Shown piece after piece: positions 8,938 to 18,535 of a DNA stretch of 64,000 nt. Location of the stretch: the NCBI GenBank assembly GCA_017560255.1, contig JAFYOI010000058.1, forward strand, positions 62,001 through 126,000, read 5' to 3'. A program made the translations under genes and the position numbers. Each line of letters starts with the position of its first letter. The stretch's first letter is position 1. Below the pieces are notes generated by a model. That model was not told the origin of the DNA, searched no databases, and saw only the letters and a program-made list of their open reading frames with translations. Source of the stretch: Clostridia bacterium (GTDB lineage: Bacteria > Bacillota > Clostridia > Oscillospirales > Acutalibacteraceae).

Positions 8938-9183
8938 CTACTTGTTACCAAGATAATTTTCAATTAAAAGTTGCATAAGTTCATCCCTGTCAATTCTACG
9001 CATAAGGCTGCGAGCATTATTGTGGGTTGTGATGTAGGTCGGATCTTCGGAGATAATGTATCCGACAATCTGACTGATCGGATTATAGCCCTTTTCCTGC
9101 AACGCTTGATATACGATTTCCAAGGTTTCCTTAACTTGTCGCTCTTTATCCGAGGCGATAGAAAAAGTAATTGTATCGTTCAT
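8938..9183 (-). CDS. ireB: IreB family regulatory phosphoprotein (UPF0297)
   Basis: 81 residues from ATG 9183, which follows AGGAGGGG; an in-frame ATG at 9201 lies upstream of that ribosome binding site and is rejected. The signature ETLEIVYQALQEKGYNPISQIVGYII followed by DPTYITTHNNAR and RIDRDELMQLL is characteristic of UPF0297/IreB. In Enterococcus faecalis IreB is phosphorylated by the IreK kinase and tunes cephalosporin resistance. In Firmicutes the gene usually sits beside alaS and a Holliday-junction resolvase; that context is absent here. Confidence 0.9.
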   Translation of the reverse strand: MNDTITFSIASDKERQVKETLEIVYQALQEKGYNPISQIVGYIISEDPTYITTHNNARSLMRRIDRDELMQLLIENYLGNK

Positions 9184-9220
9184 AATGCCCCTCCTAAACA
9201 TAAAATTTAAGTTATTTACT

Positions 9221-9250
9221 ATTATACAACAAAAGTCATTGAAAAAGCAA
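9221..9250 (-). promoter_or_regulatory. Candidate sigma-A promoter for ireB
   Basis: Minus-strand TTGCTT (9250-9245), an 18-base spacer and TATAAT (9226-9221), about 40 bases upstream of the ireB start. Confidence 0.65.
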
Positions 9251-9265
9251 CAATTATTTGAATTT

Positions 9266-11647
9266 TTAACTTCTGAGAGTTATTGACAGTTCTGCAAGGG
9301 ATTTTACTACCCTGTTCATAGCATCGTCAGCCTCAGTATCGGTAAGAGTTTTTTCGTTTGAACGAAGAACAAGTTTGAACGCAACACTCTTCTTATCCTT
9401 TTCAATCTGCTTACCCTGATAAATATCAAAAATATTTACGCTCTCTGCATATTTGCCCGCTGCTGCAGCGATTCTCTTTTGAAGGCTCATTACCGGAATA
9501 TCGGCATCACAAACAAAGGAGAGGTCACGGACAATTGCGGGGAATTTCGGAAGCGGAGAAAATTTAACATCGGGAGTTGCAACCTCAAAACAAGCGTCAA
9601 TATCAAGTTCAGCAGCGTAAACTCTTGTGCCGATACCATAGTTCTCCTGCACCTGCGGGCTGATTTCACCCATAAATCCGAGTTTCACATCACCTACTGT
9701 GATTTCTGCAGTTCTGCCGGGATGAAATTCAACCCTGTCACTGATTGCTGTAAAATCGTAATTAAACACGTACATTTTGCGCAAAACTTCTTCCACAATT
9801 CCCTTTACCTCAAAGAAGTCTACGCCCTCACCATACGCGCCGATAACAACCTTCTGTTTCTCGGTCGGAAGTTGTTCTTTTCCGTTTGAAGAATAAACTG
9901 TTGCCAATTCAAAGAACGATGCAACGAGGTTTCTGTTGTTGTAGTTTTTCGAAACAATATCAAGCATTGACGGGATTGCAGTTGTTCTCATAACGCTTGT
10001 ATCTTCACCGAGCGGGTTGCTGATTACTACACAGTTGCGCAGCGGTGAATTCTCGGGAAGCATAATCTTGTCATACACCTTGGGGCTGACAAAAGAGTAG
10101 GTCTGGATTTCGCTTACTCCTTGAGCAAGGAGCGCATCATTAACGTTCTTCACAAACGCCTGCTTAGGAGTAAGTTTAGCATTTGAAACACCCGAAAGCG
10201 GAGTGCTTTCAATCTTATCATATCCGTAGATACGCGCAATTTCTTCCGCAACGTCAGCAGGATGCTCAATATCATTTCTGAATGACGGAGCAACAACCAT
10301 CTCACCCTCAAAGGTGAAGCCGAGTTGTTCAAGAATTGAAACCTGACGATCACGCGGTACATTGATACCGATGAAATTATTGATCCATTCGTAATCAAAC
10401 TTAACCTTTGACGGTGCTTTCGGAGTCGGGAAAACGTCGATTATTCCGTCAACAACCTCACCTGCGCCAAGAATTGTAATAAGTTCAAGCGCACGTGTAA
10501 TTGCACCCATACAGTTGTTGGGGTCAAGTTCTTTTTCAAATCTTGCTGAAGATTCAGTTCTCATGCCGAGTGCTTTTGCAGTTGTTCTTACGCTCGCACC
10601 ATTGAAACAAGCCGCCTCAAAAACGATGGTTTCGGTATCATCCATAACGGAACTGAATTCGCCGCCCATTACGCCTGCAACAGCGATGGGTTTCTTATCA
10701 TCAGCAATTACGAGCATATTTTCATTGAGTTCACGTTCGCCACCGTCAAGAGTAACAATCTTCTCTCCCTTTGTCGCTCTGCGTGCGGTAATATGATTAC
10801 CCTCAACGTAACGAAGGTCAAAAGCGTGCATCGGGTGACCGTATTCGAGCATAACGTAGTTTGTGATATCAACAATATTGTTGATTGAACGAACACCGCT
10901 TGCACGGAGTCTTTCACGCATCCAGCGCGGTGACGGGCCGATTTTTACGTTCTTTACAACAGCGCCGACGTAGCGATAGCAAAGGTCTGCATCAGCAACG
11001 CTGATTTTAATAATATCCTCAACTGCACCGTCCTCTTTAAGTGCTGCTTTATCCGCAACTTTCAAGGGTTTATTGAAAGTTACAGCCGCCTCTCTTGCAA
11101 GGCCGATAACGGAAAGACAGTCGGAACGGTTTGATGTGATTTCAAACTCAACTACAGTATCGTCAAAACCGATAGCCTCTCTTATATCCATACCAAGAGT
11201 TTTATCGCAGTCATCTCCAAGAATGAAAATACCATCTTCAATAGCATACGGAAAATCGTTGATTGAAAGTCCAAGTTCACCGAGAGAGCAAAGCATACCC
11301 TCGCTCACTTCTCCTCTCAACTTGCCTTTTTTAATCTCATGTCCGCCGTGAACAACCGATTTATCAAGCGCTACGGGAACGTAATCGCCCTGATTTACGT
11401 TCTGAGCGCCGGTTACGATCTGAATATTGCTATCGCCACCAACGTTCAACTGGCAAACCCAGAGATGATCGGAATTCTCATGTTTCTTGATTTCCTCAAC
11501 ACGACCGACAACAATTCTCTTGAGTTCTTCGCCCTCTTTTTCAAAACCCTCAACCTTTGAACCGGAGAGAGTCATTGCATCACAAAATTCTTTTGCGCTT
11601 ACATCAATATCACAATAATCAGCAAGCCATTTCATTGACAAATTCAT
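9266..11647 (-). CDS. pheT: Phenylalanyl-tRNA synthetase beta subunit
   Basis: 793 residues, standard length. Domains in order are an N-terminal tRNA-binding OB domain (about 40-150, with GRVEEIKKHENSDHLWVCQ), the B3/B4 editing domain (about 210-370), B5 (about 400-475), the core synthetase-like domain and a C-terminal ferredoxin-fold anticodon-binding domain (about 700-793, LPKFPAIVRDLSFV). It pairs with PheS as an alpha2beta2 enzyme that charges tRNA-Phe and removes misacylated Tyr. It begins 11 bases after pheS in the same operon, controlled by the upstream T-box. Confidence 0.97.
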   Translation of the reverse strand: MNLSMKWLADYCDIDVSAKEFCDAMTLSGSKVEGFEKEGEELKRIVVGRVEEIKKHENSDHLWVCQLNVGGDSNIQIVTGAQNVNQGDYVPVALDKSVVHGGHEIKKGKLRGEVSEGMLCSLGELGLSINDFPYAIEDGIFILGDDCDKTLGMDIREAIGFDDTVVEFEITSNRSDCLSVIGLAREAAVTFNKPLKVADKAALKEDGAVEDIIKISVADADLCYRYVGAVVKNVKIGPSPRWMRERLRASGVRSINNIVDITNYVMLEYGHPMHAFDLRYVEGNHITARRATKGEKIVTLDGGERELNENMLVIADDKKPIAVAGVMGGEFSSVMDDTETIVFEAACFNGASVRTTAKALGMRTESSARFEKELDPNNCMGAITRALELITILGAGEVVDGIIDVFPTPKAPSKVKFDYEWINNFIGINVPRDRQVSILEQLGFTFEGEMVVAPSFRNDIEHPADVAEEIARIYGYDKIESTPLSGVSNAKLTPKQAFVKNVNDALLAQGVSEIQTYSFVSPKVYDKIMLPENSPLRNCVVISNPLGEDTSVMRTTAIPSMLDIVSKNYNNRNLVASFFELATVYSSNGKEQLPTEKQKVVIGAYGEGVDFFEVKGIVEEVLRKMYVFNYDFTAISDRVEFHPGRTAEITVGDVKLGFMGEISPQVQENYGIGTRVYAAELDIDACFEVATPDVKFSPLPKFPAIVRDLSFVCDADIPVMSLQKRIAAAAGKYAESVNIFDIYQGKQIEKDKKSVAFKLVLRSNEKTLTDTEADDAMNRVVKSLAELSITLRS

Positions 11648-11658
11648 ATAAGCACCCC

Positions 11659-12678
11659 CTAAAACTGTTCAAGGAATCTCAAATCGTTATCGTAGAACAA
11701 TCTGATATCATCGATATTAAATCTTCTCATAACAACTCTTTCAAGTCCCATACCGAATGCAAATCCACTGTAAACGTTGGGATCAACTCCGCCATTTTCA
11801 AGAACTTTCGGGTGAACCATACCTGCACCGAGAATCTCAATCCATCCCTCGCCCTTACAAAGCGGACAACCTGCACCATGACATCTGAAGCAAGCAACGT
11901 CAATTTCACAGGACGGCTCTGTAAACGGGAAATGGTGCGGGCGCAATCTGATCTGAGAATCCTCACCATAGAGTGACTTTACGAAAAGTTCAAGCGTACC
12001 CTTAAGGTCAGCCATTGTGACACCCTTATCAATAACGAGACCCTCAATCTGATGGAACAACGGTGAGTGTGTTGCATCAACCGTATCTGCTCTGTAAACT
12101 CTGCCGGGTGCGATAATACGAATCGGAGGTTTTTTATTCTCCATAACTCTTATCTGTACGGGAGAAGTCTGGGTGCGGAGGAGCATTTTTTCTGTAATAT
12201 AGAACGTATCCTGTGTATCCCTTGCAGGATGGTTTTCAGGAATATTCAAAGCCTCGAAATTGTAGTAATCCCACTCAACCTCGGGACCCTGAGCAATATC
12301 AAATCCCATACCGATGAAGATGTCCTTAATCTCATCGAGCACGATTGTAAGCGGATGTTTACTGCCAAGTTTACGACGTTTTGACGGCGCGGTTACGTCA
12401 ATTTTTTCTTCAACCAATTTGTTTGCAAGTGCGGCTTTCTGAAGTTCTTCATTCTTATCGGCAATTATCTGCTCAATATAACCTCTTGCCTCATTTGCAA
12501 GTTGACCGAGTTTCGGTCTTTCTTCGGGAGCAACGCCGCCCATCTGCTTGAGAATGGCGGTCAATTCACCTTTCTTACCCAAAAATTTTACTCGAAGTTC
12601 CTCAATAGCGGCAAGATCCGTTGCGGCTTCAAGTTCTTTTGCGGCTCTTTCTCTTATTTCTTCAAGTTTTTGCCTCAT
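11659..12678 (-). CDS. pheS: Phenylalanyl-tRNA synthetase alpha subunit
   Basis: 339 residues from ATG 12678, which has AAAGGATG upstream; in-frame codons further upstream belong to the leader. An N-terminal coiled coil (about 1-90) is followed by the class II catalytic core with motif 2 in the [21 protein letters not shown] region and motif 3 [16 protein letters not shown] near the C-terminus. It catalyses aminoacylation of tRNA-Phe. Transcription is probably controlled by the phenylalanine T-box at 12709-12962. Confidence 0.97.
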   Translation of the reverse strand: MRQKLEEIRERAAKELEAATDLAAIEELRVKFLGKKGELTAILKQMGGVAPEERPKLGQLANEARGYIEQIIADKNEELQKAALANKLVEEKIDVTAPSKRRKLGSKHPLTIVLDEIKDIFIGMGFDIAQGPEVEWDYYNFEALNIPENHPARDTQDTFYITEKMLLRTQTSPVQIRVMENKKPPIRIIAPGRVYRADTVDATHSPLFHQIEGLVIDKGVTMADLKGTLELFVKSLYGEDSQIRLRPHHFPFTEPSCEIDVACFRCHGAGCPLCKGEGWIEILGAGMVHPKVLENGGVDPNVYSGFAFGMGLERVVMRRFNIDDIRLFYDNDLRFLEQF

Positions 12679-12708
12679 AAAATTACATCCTTTCAACTTA
12701 TTTAGCAA

Positions 12709-12962
12709 TAAAAAAACTCCGTCCCCCTGCTTACAAAGGGACGAAGTAAAACTCTCCGTGGTACCACCCAATTTCCCGACAAAAAACGACGGGCACTTTT
12801 AAAGAAATATAACGGTTTCAACCGTCACTCCCTAAACAGTAAAGCATCAGGAATGCCGCTCCAAAGTGAACTTCAACGTAAAAGATCTGTACAGGCGCTC
12901 ACAGCCACGACGCCCGCTCTCTTAACATTTTTTACGCCTACTCTCTTTTTCATAGCGTTATC
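12709..12962 (-). promoter_or_regulatory. T-box leader (tRNA-Phe responsive) of pheST
   Basis: The minus strand carries the conserved T-box sequence GGGTGGTACCACGGA (12769-12755), immediately followed by a terminator hairpin (12747-12716) with a run of T residues. The region upstream has Stem I features, including AGTAGG, and the 3' side of the specifier loop with GAAGTTCACTTTGGAG. The TTC in that segment (plus-strand 12868-12870) is a Phe codon followed by a purine, as expected for a specifier. Uncharged tRNA-Phe should bind and stabilise the antiterminator so that pheST is transcribed. Confidence 0.92.
12716..12747 (-). terminator. Regulated terminator inside the pheST T-box
   Basis: An 11-12 bp stem with G-U wobbles on the minus strand (ACTTCGTCCCT pairing with AGGGGGACGGAGT), followed by seven T residues. 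It is mutually exclusive with the antiterminator that contains the T-box sequence. Confidence 0.85.
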
Positions 12963-12968
12963 TATCGT

Positions 12969-12997
12969 ATTATACCACCAAAACAACGCTATTGCAA
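12969..12997 (-). promoter_or_regulatory. Promoter of the pheST leader
   Basis: Minus-strand TTGCAA (12997-12992), a 17-base spacer and TATAAT (12974-12969). The -35 box lies just 4 bases beyond the stop codon of the preceding minus-strand gene. Confidence 0.82.
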
Positions 12998-13000
12998 GCG

Positions 13001-13582
13001 TTAATTATCAATTTCCGTACAGTTTTGAGAATATTTACGTACTTTTTTAAATTCTTTTTCCATCCAGACGATTACAGAAATCAAAAACGCAAGCACAAAC
13101 ACCCATATATCCGTTCTGCCAAGAGGAATACCCACGCGCACCATAAAGTAGGCAGAATGTTCATACCCAAGTAAAATTGCAATCCACTCCGCAACAACGA
13201 CAATCCGCCCAGCAATAAGCGCGATACATGCCGCATAACTTATCATCGCAAAAAAAGGCATCCAATTCTTCGGCAATTTGAACATTGGCTTGACTACCAT
13301 AGTTTTTGTGTTGTAAAATAACATCAAGTAGAATTCAAAAAAGTTATCGACCTCAATTTTGGGCGTTTTGTACCTGACAAACGCCATATGGGAAAACAGC
13401 GCGAAAATAACAAGTGCAATCAGATTGGTTATTATAAGCGCTATCCAGCCGAATTCAAAAACGGCGGAAATAGGATTTCCCTCATCAGTAAGGTCGGGCG
13501 TTCCGATAAAGGTCAATAATATATCTAAAACAGTAAGCAACAAAAATGATGAAGTGAAAACAAGTGATTTTTTGTTGAACAA
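13001..13582 (-). CDS. Polytopic membrane protein of unknown function
   Basis: 193 residues from TTG 13582, which has GGGGAG 7 bases upstream; a GTG at 13609 is an in-frame alternative that would put that ribosome binding site inside the gene. About four hydrophobic segments are visible (residues about 8-26, 42-65, 110-135, 160-178), with a charged cytoplasmic C-terminus. The motif IGTPDLTDEGNPI lies in the first loop and resembles a segment of DUF5658-like small membrane proteins, but I cannot confirm a family. It is divergent from nnrD and lies directly upstream of the pheST promoter. Confidence 0.68.
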   Translation of the reverse strand: MFNKKSLVFTSSFLLLTVLDILLTFIGTPDLTDEGNPISAVFEFGWIALIITNLIALVIFALFSHMAFVRYKTPKIEVDNFFEFYLMLFYNTKTMVVKPMFKLPKNWMPFFAMISYAACIALIAGRIVVVAEWIAILLGYEHSAYFMVRVGIPLGRTDIWVFVLAFLISVIVWMEKEFKKVRKYSQNCTEIDN

Positions 13583-13628
13583 TTTCCGCTCCCCTTTCTC
13601 ATTAATCACAGTATGAGGTGAAACTGAT

Positions 13629-14516
13629 ATGGATTATAACACAAAACCCATTGAAATTACAAGTGAATTGGTAAAAAGCGCATTACCGAAACGTCACCCT
13701 GAAGCAAACAAAGGCTCTTTCGGGCATTTGTTATCCGTATGCGGTTCGATGATGATGCCCGGTGCAGCAGTCCTTGCGGCAAGCGCGGCTGTCAGAATGG
13801 GGGCAGGACTTGTAACAGCGGCATTTCCCACAGCCGCATACAACGCCATCGCACCGCATCTTATAGAGCCTCTCCTCTGCCCTTTGCAGAGCGATGAAAA
13901 TGGATTTCTCTCCGCCCGCAGCACTTTTGGCCTGATTGACCGACTTGAAAGAGCAACCGCCTGCCTTATCGGTTGCGGCTTGGGTCAGACGCCTGACACC
14001 CAGATGATTGTCAAAGAAATACTTTTGCATTCGAAAAAACCGATAGTTTTAGATGCGGATGGAATAAACGTGATAACGGATAATATAAATATACTGAACG
14101 CAGTTTCAGTCCCCGTTATTATTACTCCGCATCCCGGCGAAATGTCACGTCTGTGCAAAGTAAGCATAAAAGAAATCCAGCAGGACAGAGTCGGTGTTTC
14201 ATTATGGTTTGCTGAAAAATCAAAAACAATCGTTGTGCTTAAAGGCGCGGGTACGATTATAGCAACACCCGACGGAAAATGTTACGTAAACAGAACGGGC
14301 AACGCGGGAATGGCAAAGGGTGGCAGCGGAGATATGCTTGCAGGAATGATAGCCTCCCTCACAGCACAAGGGTTATCACCGGAAACATCCGCAATCTGCG
14401 CCGTTTATCTACACGGTGTGGCGGGAGATTTAGCCGCAAGCCAAACTTCTCAGCGCGGGGTTACTCCAAGCGATATGGTCAGCGTCTTGCCGAAACTGCT
14501 TTCAGAATACGAATAA
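13629..14516 (+). CDS. nnrD: ADP/ATP-dependent (S)-NAD(P)H-hydrate dehydratase
   Basis: 295 residues. A ribokinase-like (YjeF C-terminal domain) enzyme that repairs hydrated NAD(P)H at the expense of a nucleotide. Visible motifs are the N-terminal HKGSFGHLL-like stretch (ANKGSFGHLLSVCG), VLDADGIN (about 141), TPHPGEMSRL, and the nucleotide/catalytic motif GNAGMAKGGSGDMLAG ending near residue 239. The NnrE epimerase domain that is often fused N-terminally is absent. ATG 13629 follows GAGGTG by 8 bases. A lipoprotein gene follows after 17 bases. Confidence 0.92.
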   Translation: MDYNTKPIEITSELVKSALPKRHPEANKGSFGHLLSVCGSMMMPGAAVLAASAAVRMGAGLVTAAFPTAAYNAIAPHLIEPLLCPLQSDENGFLSARSTFGLIDRLERATACLIGCGLGQTPDTQMIVKEILLHSKKPIVLDADGINVITDNINILNAVSVPVIITPHPGEMSRLCKVSIKEIQQDRVGVSLWFAEKSKTIVVLKGAGTIIATPDGKCYVNRTGNAGMAKGGSGDMLAGMIASLTAQGLSPETSAICAVYLHGVAGDLAASQTSQRGVTPSDMVSVLPKLLSEYE

Positions 14517-14533
14517 GTCCGGGTGATTTAGTA

Positions 14534-15049
14534 TTGCGAAAAAGCGGTAAATATATTCTTTGTGTACTGTTCATAATATTGCTTATAAGCGGTTGCGCTG
14601 CCGACAAAACGCCGAGCGAACCTCTGCCGTCACAATTTGAAAGTGATTTCAGTGCAAACGTTGGCAAACTTGAAATAGGCGGTCATATCGTAAGAAACGA
14701 AACGGGAATATACACGCTCACTTTAACAGCGCCGAAAACACTTGAAGGGATGACGATAAATTACGTCGGCAATAAAGTAAGCACTGATATAAACGGTGTT
14801 ATAATTGAAACCCCTTCCGTTTTGTTCCCCGCAAATGATTTTGCAAAATCCGTTGCAAATGCACTTGATACACTTTGTAAAACAAATTCTGTTTCCGTAA
14901 CACGTACGGATGGATTCATCAAATACGAAGCATCTTCCGCATCGTCAACGTTTTACGTCCTTACCGAACAGGACACAAACAACATTGTTTCACTTGTTAT
15001 TAAATCTGCTGATATATCAATGAATTTCACAAACTTCAAACATAACTGA
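14534..15049 (+). CDS. Small lipoprotein of unknown function
   Basis: 171 residues from TTG 14534, preceded by GGGTGA. The frame stays open far upstream inside nnrD, but that part is out-of-frame coding and is not counted. A type II signal peptide ends in the lipobox LLISGC, so Cys is predicted to be lipidated. The mature part is beta-rich with no recognised domain (GIYTLTLTAPKTLEGMTI resembles an immunoglobulin-like or DUF-type adhesion fold). It is probably co-transcribed with nnrD and ends at a terminator. Confidence 0.72.
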   Translation: MRKSGKYILCVLFIILLISGCAADKTPSEPLPSQFESDFSANVGKLEIGGHIVRNETGIYTLTLTAPKTLEGMTINYVGNKVSTDINGVIIETPSVLFPANDFAKSVANALDTLCKTNSVSVTRTDGFIKYEASSASSTFYVLTEQDTNNIVSLVIKSADISMNFTNFKHN

Positions 15050-15051
15050 CA

Positions 15052-15085
15052 AAACCCCGCGTCTGCAATAACAGTCGCGGGGTTT
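15052..15085. terminator. Terminator between convergent genes
   Basis: Arms AAACCCCGCG (15052-15061) and CGCGGGGTTT (15076-15085). A short CTG/CAG extension lies inside the loop. Confidence 0.85.
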
Positions 15086-15090
15086 CAGTT

Positions 15091-16170
15091 TTAAGTCACC
15101 CGTTCTATCTTCTCAATTTTCCCTGTTTGTTTATCCAAAAAATAATTACTCGTTTTCATATCATAAATTGTACTGCCCGAATCAATCTTTTCAACCATCA
15201 ATAACTCGGTAGAGTAAGCGTATTTTACAAAAAGAACATTATCGGCAAGAGTTTTACACTCGCTTCCGTCAACATTCATTTCCGTAAGCGTACCGCTTGT
15301 CATGGTGAAAATATCCTTGATTTCCTTGTCAGTCAAAACTGCATAAATTTTCCCATTTTGTTCGAGGTAGGAATATGCGCTCTTGTCGGTAATACGGACA
15401 ACGTTTTCACCGTTCAGATCCGAGCGGTAGAGTCTGCCCGAATCGCTACAACTTGAAAAGAAAATATAGTTATCAGTAACTAAAAAATTAGTAACTCTCG
15501 GGTCAACCATCTTGTGACTATCACCCGTTGAGAGCGCATAGGACATAAGTTCCTTTTTTCCGTTTATGTAATAAATTCTACCCTTACAATACGAGAAATA
15601 AGTCTGGTCAACCATTTCTTCTACGAGCAGCGTTTTCTTCTGTGTTCTGAGGTCAATACTCGAAATCCCCTTACTGTCAACAAAAATCAATTCTTCACCA
15701 ATAACGAAAAAATTAGTTATTGCATCAACGGACATTTGTGGGCTCGTCTGATGCAAATCGAGGAATTTTGACTGTGGCGAAGTCGTTTCGTAATATACAG
15801 TTTCAGACTCAAAGGTCTTTAAGTTCAGTTCGTATATTATAACATTTGCTCTGTTGCCGAAAACAGAATACTCCTCTTTAACTGTTTCGGATACGGAATA
15901 ATAGATATAATCCCCGTCAACGAAATAGCCGAGCACTCGCTGACTGTCTTTTCTGTAAGTGTCAAAAACGTCCCTTGTCAGTTCAACTTGTTCATTCGTT
16001 TTCGTATCAATGAGCACACCCGAGGAATACATATATTCACCGAAAAATGCGTTTTTGTGAAAAGAATTATATATTGTGTTGTCAGTTTTATTGCCCTTGC
16101 ATGAGGAAAGAGCGAGCGTTGCCAAAAGGGCAAGCGAAAATGCAATTAATCTACGAAAAATTTTCATCAT
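15091..16170 (-). CDS. Lipoprotein with DUF5050-like beta-propeller
   Basis: 359 residues. The signal peptide has lipobox LALSSC (Cys about 24). The mature protein repeats blades containing YIYYS, RIYYING, YIFFSS and IYAV, with SSIDLRTQKK and LYRSDLNGENVV, as in DUF5050/TolB-like propellers. It overlaps the upstream permease by the ATGA junction, so it is the last gene of the ABC transporter operon. It could be a surface ligand-binding partner of that transporter. Either of two adjacent ATGs could be the start. Confidence 0.75.
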   Translation of the reverse strand: MMKIFRRLIAFSLALLATLALSSCKGNKTDNTIYNSFHKNAFFGEYMYSSGVLIDTKTNEQVELTRDVFDTYRKDSQRVLGYFVDGDYIYYSVSETVKEEYSVFGNRANVIIYELNLKTFESETVYYETTSPQSKFLDLHQTSPQMSVDAITNFFVIGEELIFVDSKGISSIDLRTQKKTLLVEEMVDQTYFSYCKGRIYYINGKKELMSYALSTGDSHKMVDPRVTNFLVTDNYIFFSSCSDSGRLYRSDLNGENVVRITDKSAYSYLEQNGKIYAVLTDKEIKDIFTMTSGTLTEMNVDGSECKTLADNVLFVKYAYSTELLMVEKIDSGSTIYDMKTSNYFLDKQTGKIEKIERVT

Positions 16171-17306
16171 TTTCCCCTCCTTGCAAAAACTCTGCGCCCT
16201 GCCATTGTATAAATGAGGATAGTTCCCGCAATTAAAATCAAGGCAAAAAGCAAAAATCCGATAATAAATATCAAAAGTTCGGAACGAGAAACGATGTCAA
16301 CCGCATACTGTACCCACACATCCTCGTTATTAAGGGCGGAAACACTACCCTCACCGAGCAAATAACCTTTTGCAGTAAAAAGACCTGTCAAGAACGGCAA
16401 TCTGTAAACATTGGTCGCATCTTTGAAAAGAATATACGGGATTAAGACGATAGCCGCCGAAACAAACATTGACGGGAGATATTTTTTGAAAGCCACCGAA
16501 AGAAGAATAATAACTCCCGCAAAAACGAAGTAGCCCAAAAGCCTTATTGCAGACATTACCGCAAACGCACCGAAAAGTGTTAAATTATAGGGAGAAGCAG
16601 AAAAATAGGGCAAACTTTGGATTGGAAAGTTTCCGTCAGGCAACCCGTATCTGATACTAAAAGACAGATATTCAGCCGCGGAGAACAAAATTCCGATTAT
16701 TAACACAATGAAAAACACACTTAAAATTTTAGCACCTGCAAGTGATACTCTTCCCCTCTTGGTGGGGAAAATCAACTGAAACGTTTTGCCCTCATACTCT
16801 TTTGCAAAAACGGGCACAAGCAGAATTATGAGCAAGAGCAACATCACAAAATCAACGTCCTGCGCGCAGATGAGTCCGTTCCAGCCCTGACTATAAACAA
16901 GGTAGCGATTTTCCGTATCACCGCTTGCGTACAGATATTTATTCTTCAAGACGTTAAACGCTGACTCACGCTCTGTTATAGCCGAATGTTCATCGAGCAA
17001 AGCATAAAATTCCTCAACGGAAATTTTGCCCTCGCTGTAATCGGTCTGTGCCTCGGTGAGGAGTTTTGAAGCCTGTAAAATTGCTTGTTCTTCACCCACA
17101 ATATAGTCAATCTTGCCTTCAGTCAATTCTCCCGAAAGTTCTTGCAAATACTGTTTGAGTATTCCCTCTTGTGTCGGAGAAAGGTGGTTATCGGGAATTG
17201 TCTGATTAAATGATACAACAATTTTAACAATCAAAAATAAAACTATTAAAAATATTCCCTTTTGTCCCCAAAGTAGTTTTTTCATTTCATACAGAAAAAG
17301 TTTCAT
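16167..17306 (-). CDS. ABC-2 type transporter permease
   Basis: 379 residues. An N-terminal membrane segment (about 19-37) is followed by an extracytoplasmic domain of about 110 residues rich in Glu/Gln helices. Five or so further membrane segments form the ABC-2 permease core, with FAKEYEGKTFQLIFPTKRGR as the coupling region. It pairs with the neighbouring permease and the ATPase. Such transporters often act in antimicrobial-peptide resistance or lantibiotic immunity; the substrate here is unknown. It starts within a 4-base overlap with the preceding gene. Confidence 0.85.
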   Translation of the reverse strand: MKLFLYEMKKLLWGQKGIFLIVLFLIVKIVVSFNQTIPDNHLSPTQEGILKQYLQELSGELTEGKIDYIVGEEQAILQASKLLTEAQTDYSEGKISVEEFYALLDEHSAITERESAFNVLKNKYLYASGDTENRYLVYSQGWNGLICAQDVDFVMLLLLIILLVPVFAKEYEGKTFQLIFPTKRGRVSLAGAKILSVFFIVLIIGILFSAAEYLSFSIRYGLPDGNFPIQSLPYFSASPYNLTLFGAFAVMSAIRLLGYFVFAGVIILLSVAFKKYLPSMFVSAAIVLIPYILFKDATNVYRLPFLTGLFTAKGYLLGEGSVSALNNEDVWVQYAVDIVSRSELLIFIIGFLLFALILIAGTILIYTMAGRRVFARRGK

Positions 17307-18535
17307 CCCACAGCACCTCCCGTATGAAGTTTAAACATTTTAAGGCTCAATTTCTTTGTACCAATGCTTCTGCGACTGTACGCAAACATTATGCCGACAA
17401 TCAGCACCATAGCAAAAATCAGCATCGCAATAAGTGCTACATAAATTTTTAAAACGGGATAGTCAAAAATATTGACTACGGAATAAGTGTCAAGCATATA
17501 GCGATTTGCTATCAGTGACAAGGGGTTTAACAAAGCCAAGAATTTGCTCGCCCCAAGTTTTGTCGTACCGTCGGCAAGAATAATACCGAACACTGCAAAC
17601 GTACCTACTCCGAACGAATAGACAACACTGCCGAACAGAGATGAACAGAACATAATAAAAAGTCCGATTACTGTAAACGCTATAAATTTAAGCACCATTG
17701 ACAGCATCACATATCCAAATATACTCAGATTAAGAGTAAAGGTGAAATATCTTTCAATGCTGTAAATGGGGTTAAAAAAGCCATCCAAGCCGAATTTTAT
17801 ATCAAAAGCAATCAGGTCAACTGCAGTGAACAAAACGGTTATAAAAAAACCGAACAGTACAAACGCACCTGTTTTTGCCATTACGGTATGTTGTCTGCCC
17901 TTTTTACTTATCTTAATGAGCATATCCATACCGCTTTCGCTCTCCATAGTAAAGGATGAAGCCAAGGACAATAAAAGCAGTAAAATTATCAGAAGCGATG
18001 AAAAATCATACTCAAAAAACTCACTGAACCCGTAAGTATCGTAATAAGCACTGATTCCCCTGCCCCCGTATATATCAACAATCTGTTGATTCACAGACGC
18101 TTCGTACTCATTGCCGCGTTCAAGAAAAAAGTCCACATTTTCTTTTGCAAGATTTATGTAACCCGACATATTCGTGCTGTAGTTATACGCATAGTCCATA
18201 CCATTGAAAAACTGCATAAAGACTATATAATCGCCAAAATCGTAACGGGTAAATCTATTCTCATTAGGGTCGTTACTGAAAGCGTTTTGCTCATTAAGCG
18301 CAGAAAGTTCCTGATAATTTTCTACAACAAAGAGTATTTTTTCCTCCGTCATTTCCCCTTTTACGATGTCATAAACCGCATCGTAACCGCTGAAATATTC
18401 ATCGTAGGAAGTGATGTTTTCACGCTCGGGCAATGTGGAAATCTTATAAACGTTTATAACAAGGAAAAGTGCAAGGCAAATAAAAACCGCCTTTTTACAA
18501 AACAGTTTCCGGAATTCATAACGCAGAAGCCTCAT
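17303..18535 (-). CDS. ABC-2 type transporter permease
   Basis: 410 residues from ATG 18535, which follows GGAGAGGTG; an in-frame TTG at 18559 sits upstream of that ribosome binding site and is rejected. The organisation matches the next gene: one N-terminal membrane helix, a large outside domain (about 30-165), then about five helices, including a coupling segment with FTMESESGMDMLIKISKKGR. It overlaps the ATPase stop codon by one base (TAATG), showing tight translational coupling. Confidence 0.85.
   Translation of the reverse strand: MRLLRYEFRKLFCKKAVFICLALFLVINVYKISTLPERENITSYDEYFSGYDAVYDIVKGEMTEEKILFVVENYQELSALNEQNAFSNDPNENRFTRYDFGDYIVFMQFFNGMDYAYNYSTNMSGYINLAKENVDFFLERGNEYEASVNQQIVDIYGGRGISAYYDTYGFSEFFEYDFSSLLIILLLLLSLASSFTMESESGMDMLIKISKKGRQHTVMAKTGAFVLFGFFITVLFTAVDLIAFDIKFGLDGFFNPIYSIERYFTFTLNLSIFGYVMLSMVLKFIAFTVIGLFIMFCSSLFGSVVYSFGVGTFAVFGIILADGTTKLGASKFLALLNPLSLIANRYMLDTYSVVNIFDYPVLKIYVALIAMLIFAMVLIVGIMFAYSRRSIGTKKLSLKMFKLHTGGAVG

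Noticed and set aside
14279..14533. An upstream extension of the lipoprotein frame into nnrD
   Set aside because: The extra residues are out-of-frame translation of nnrD and lack any signal. The lipoprotein signal peptide begins at TTG 14534 behind GGGTGA.
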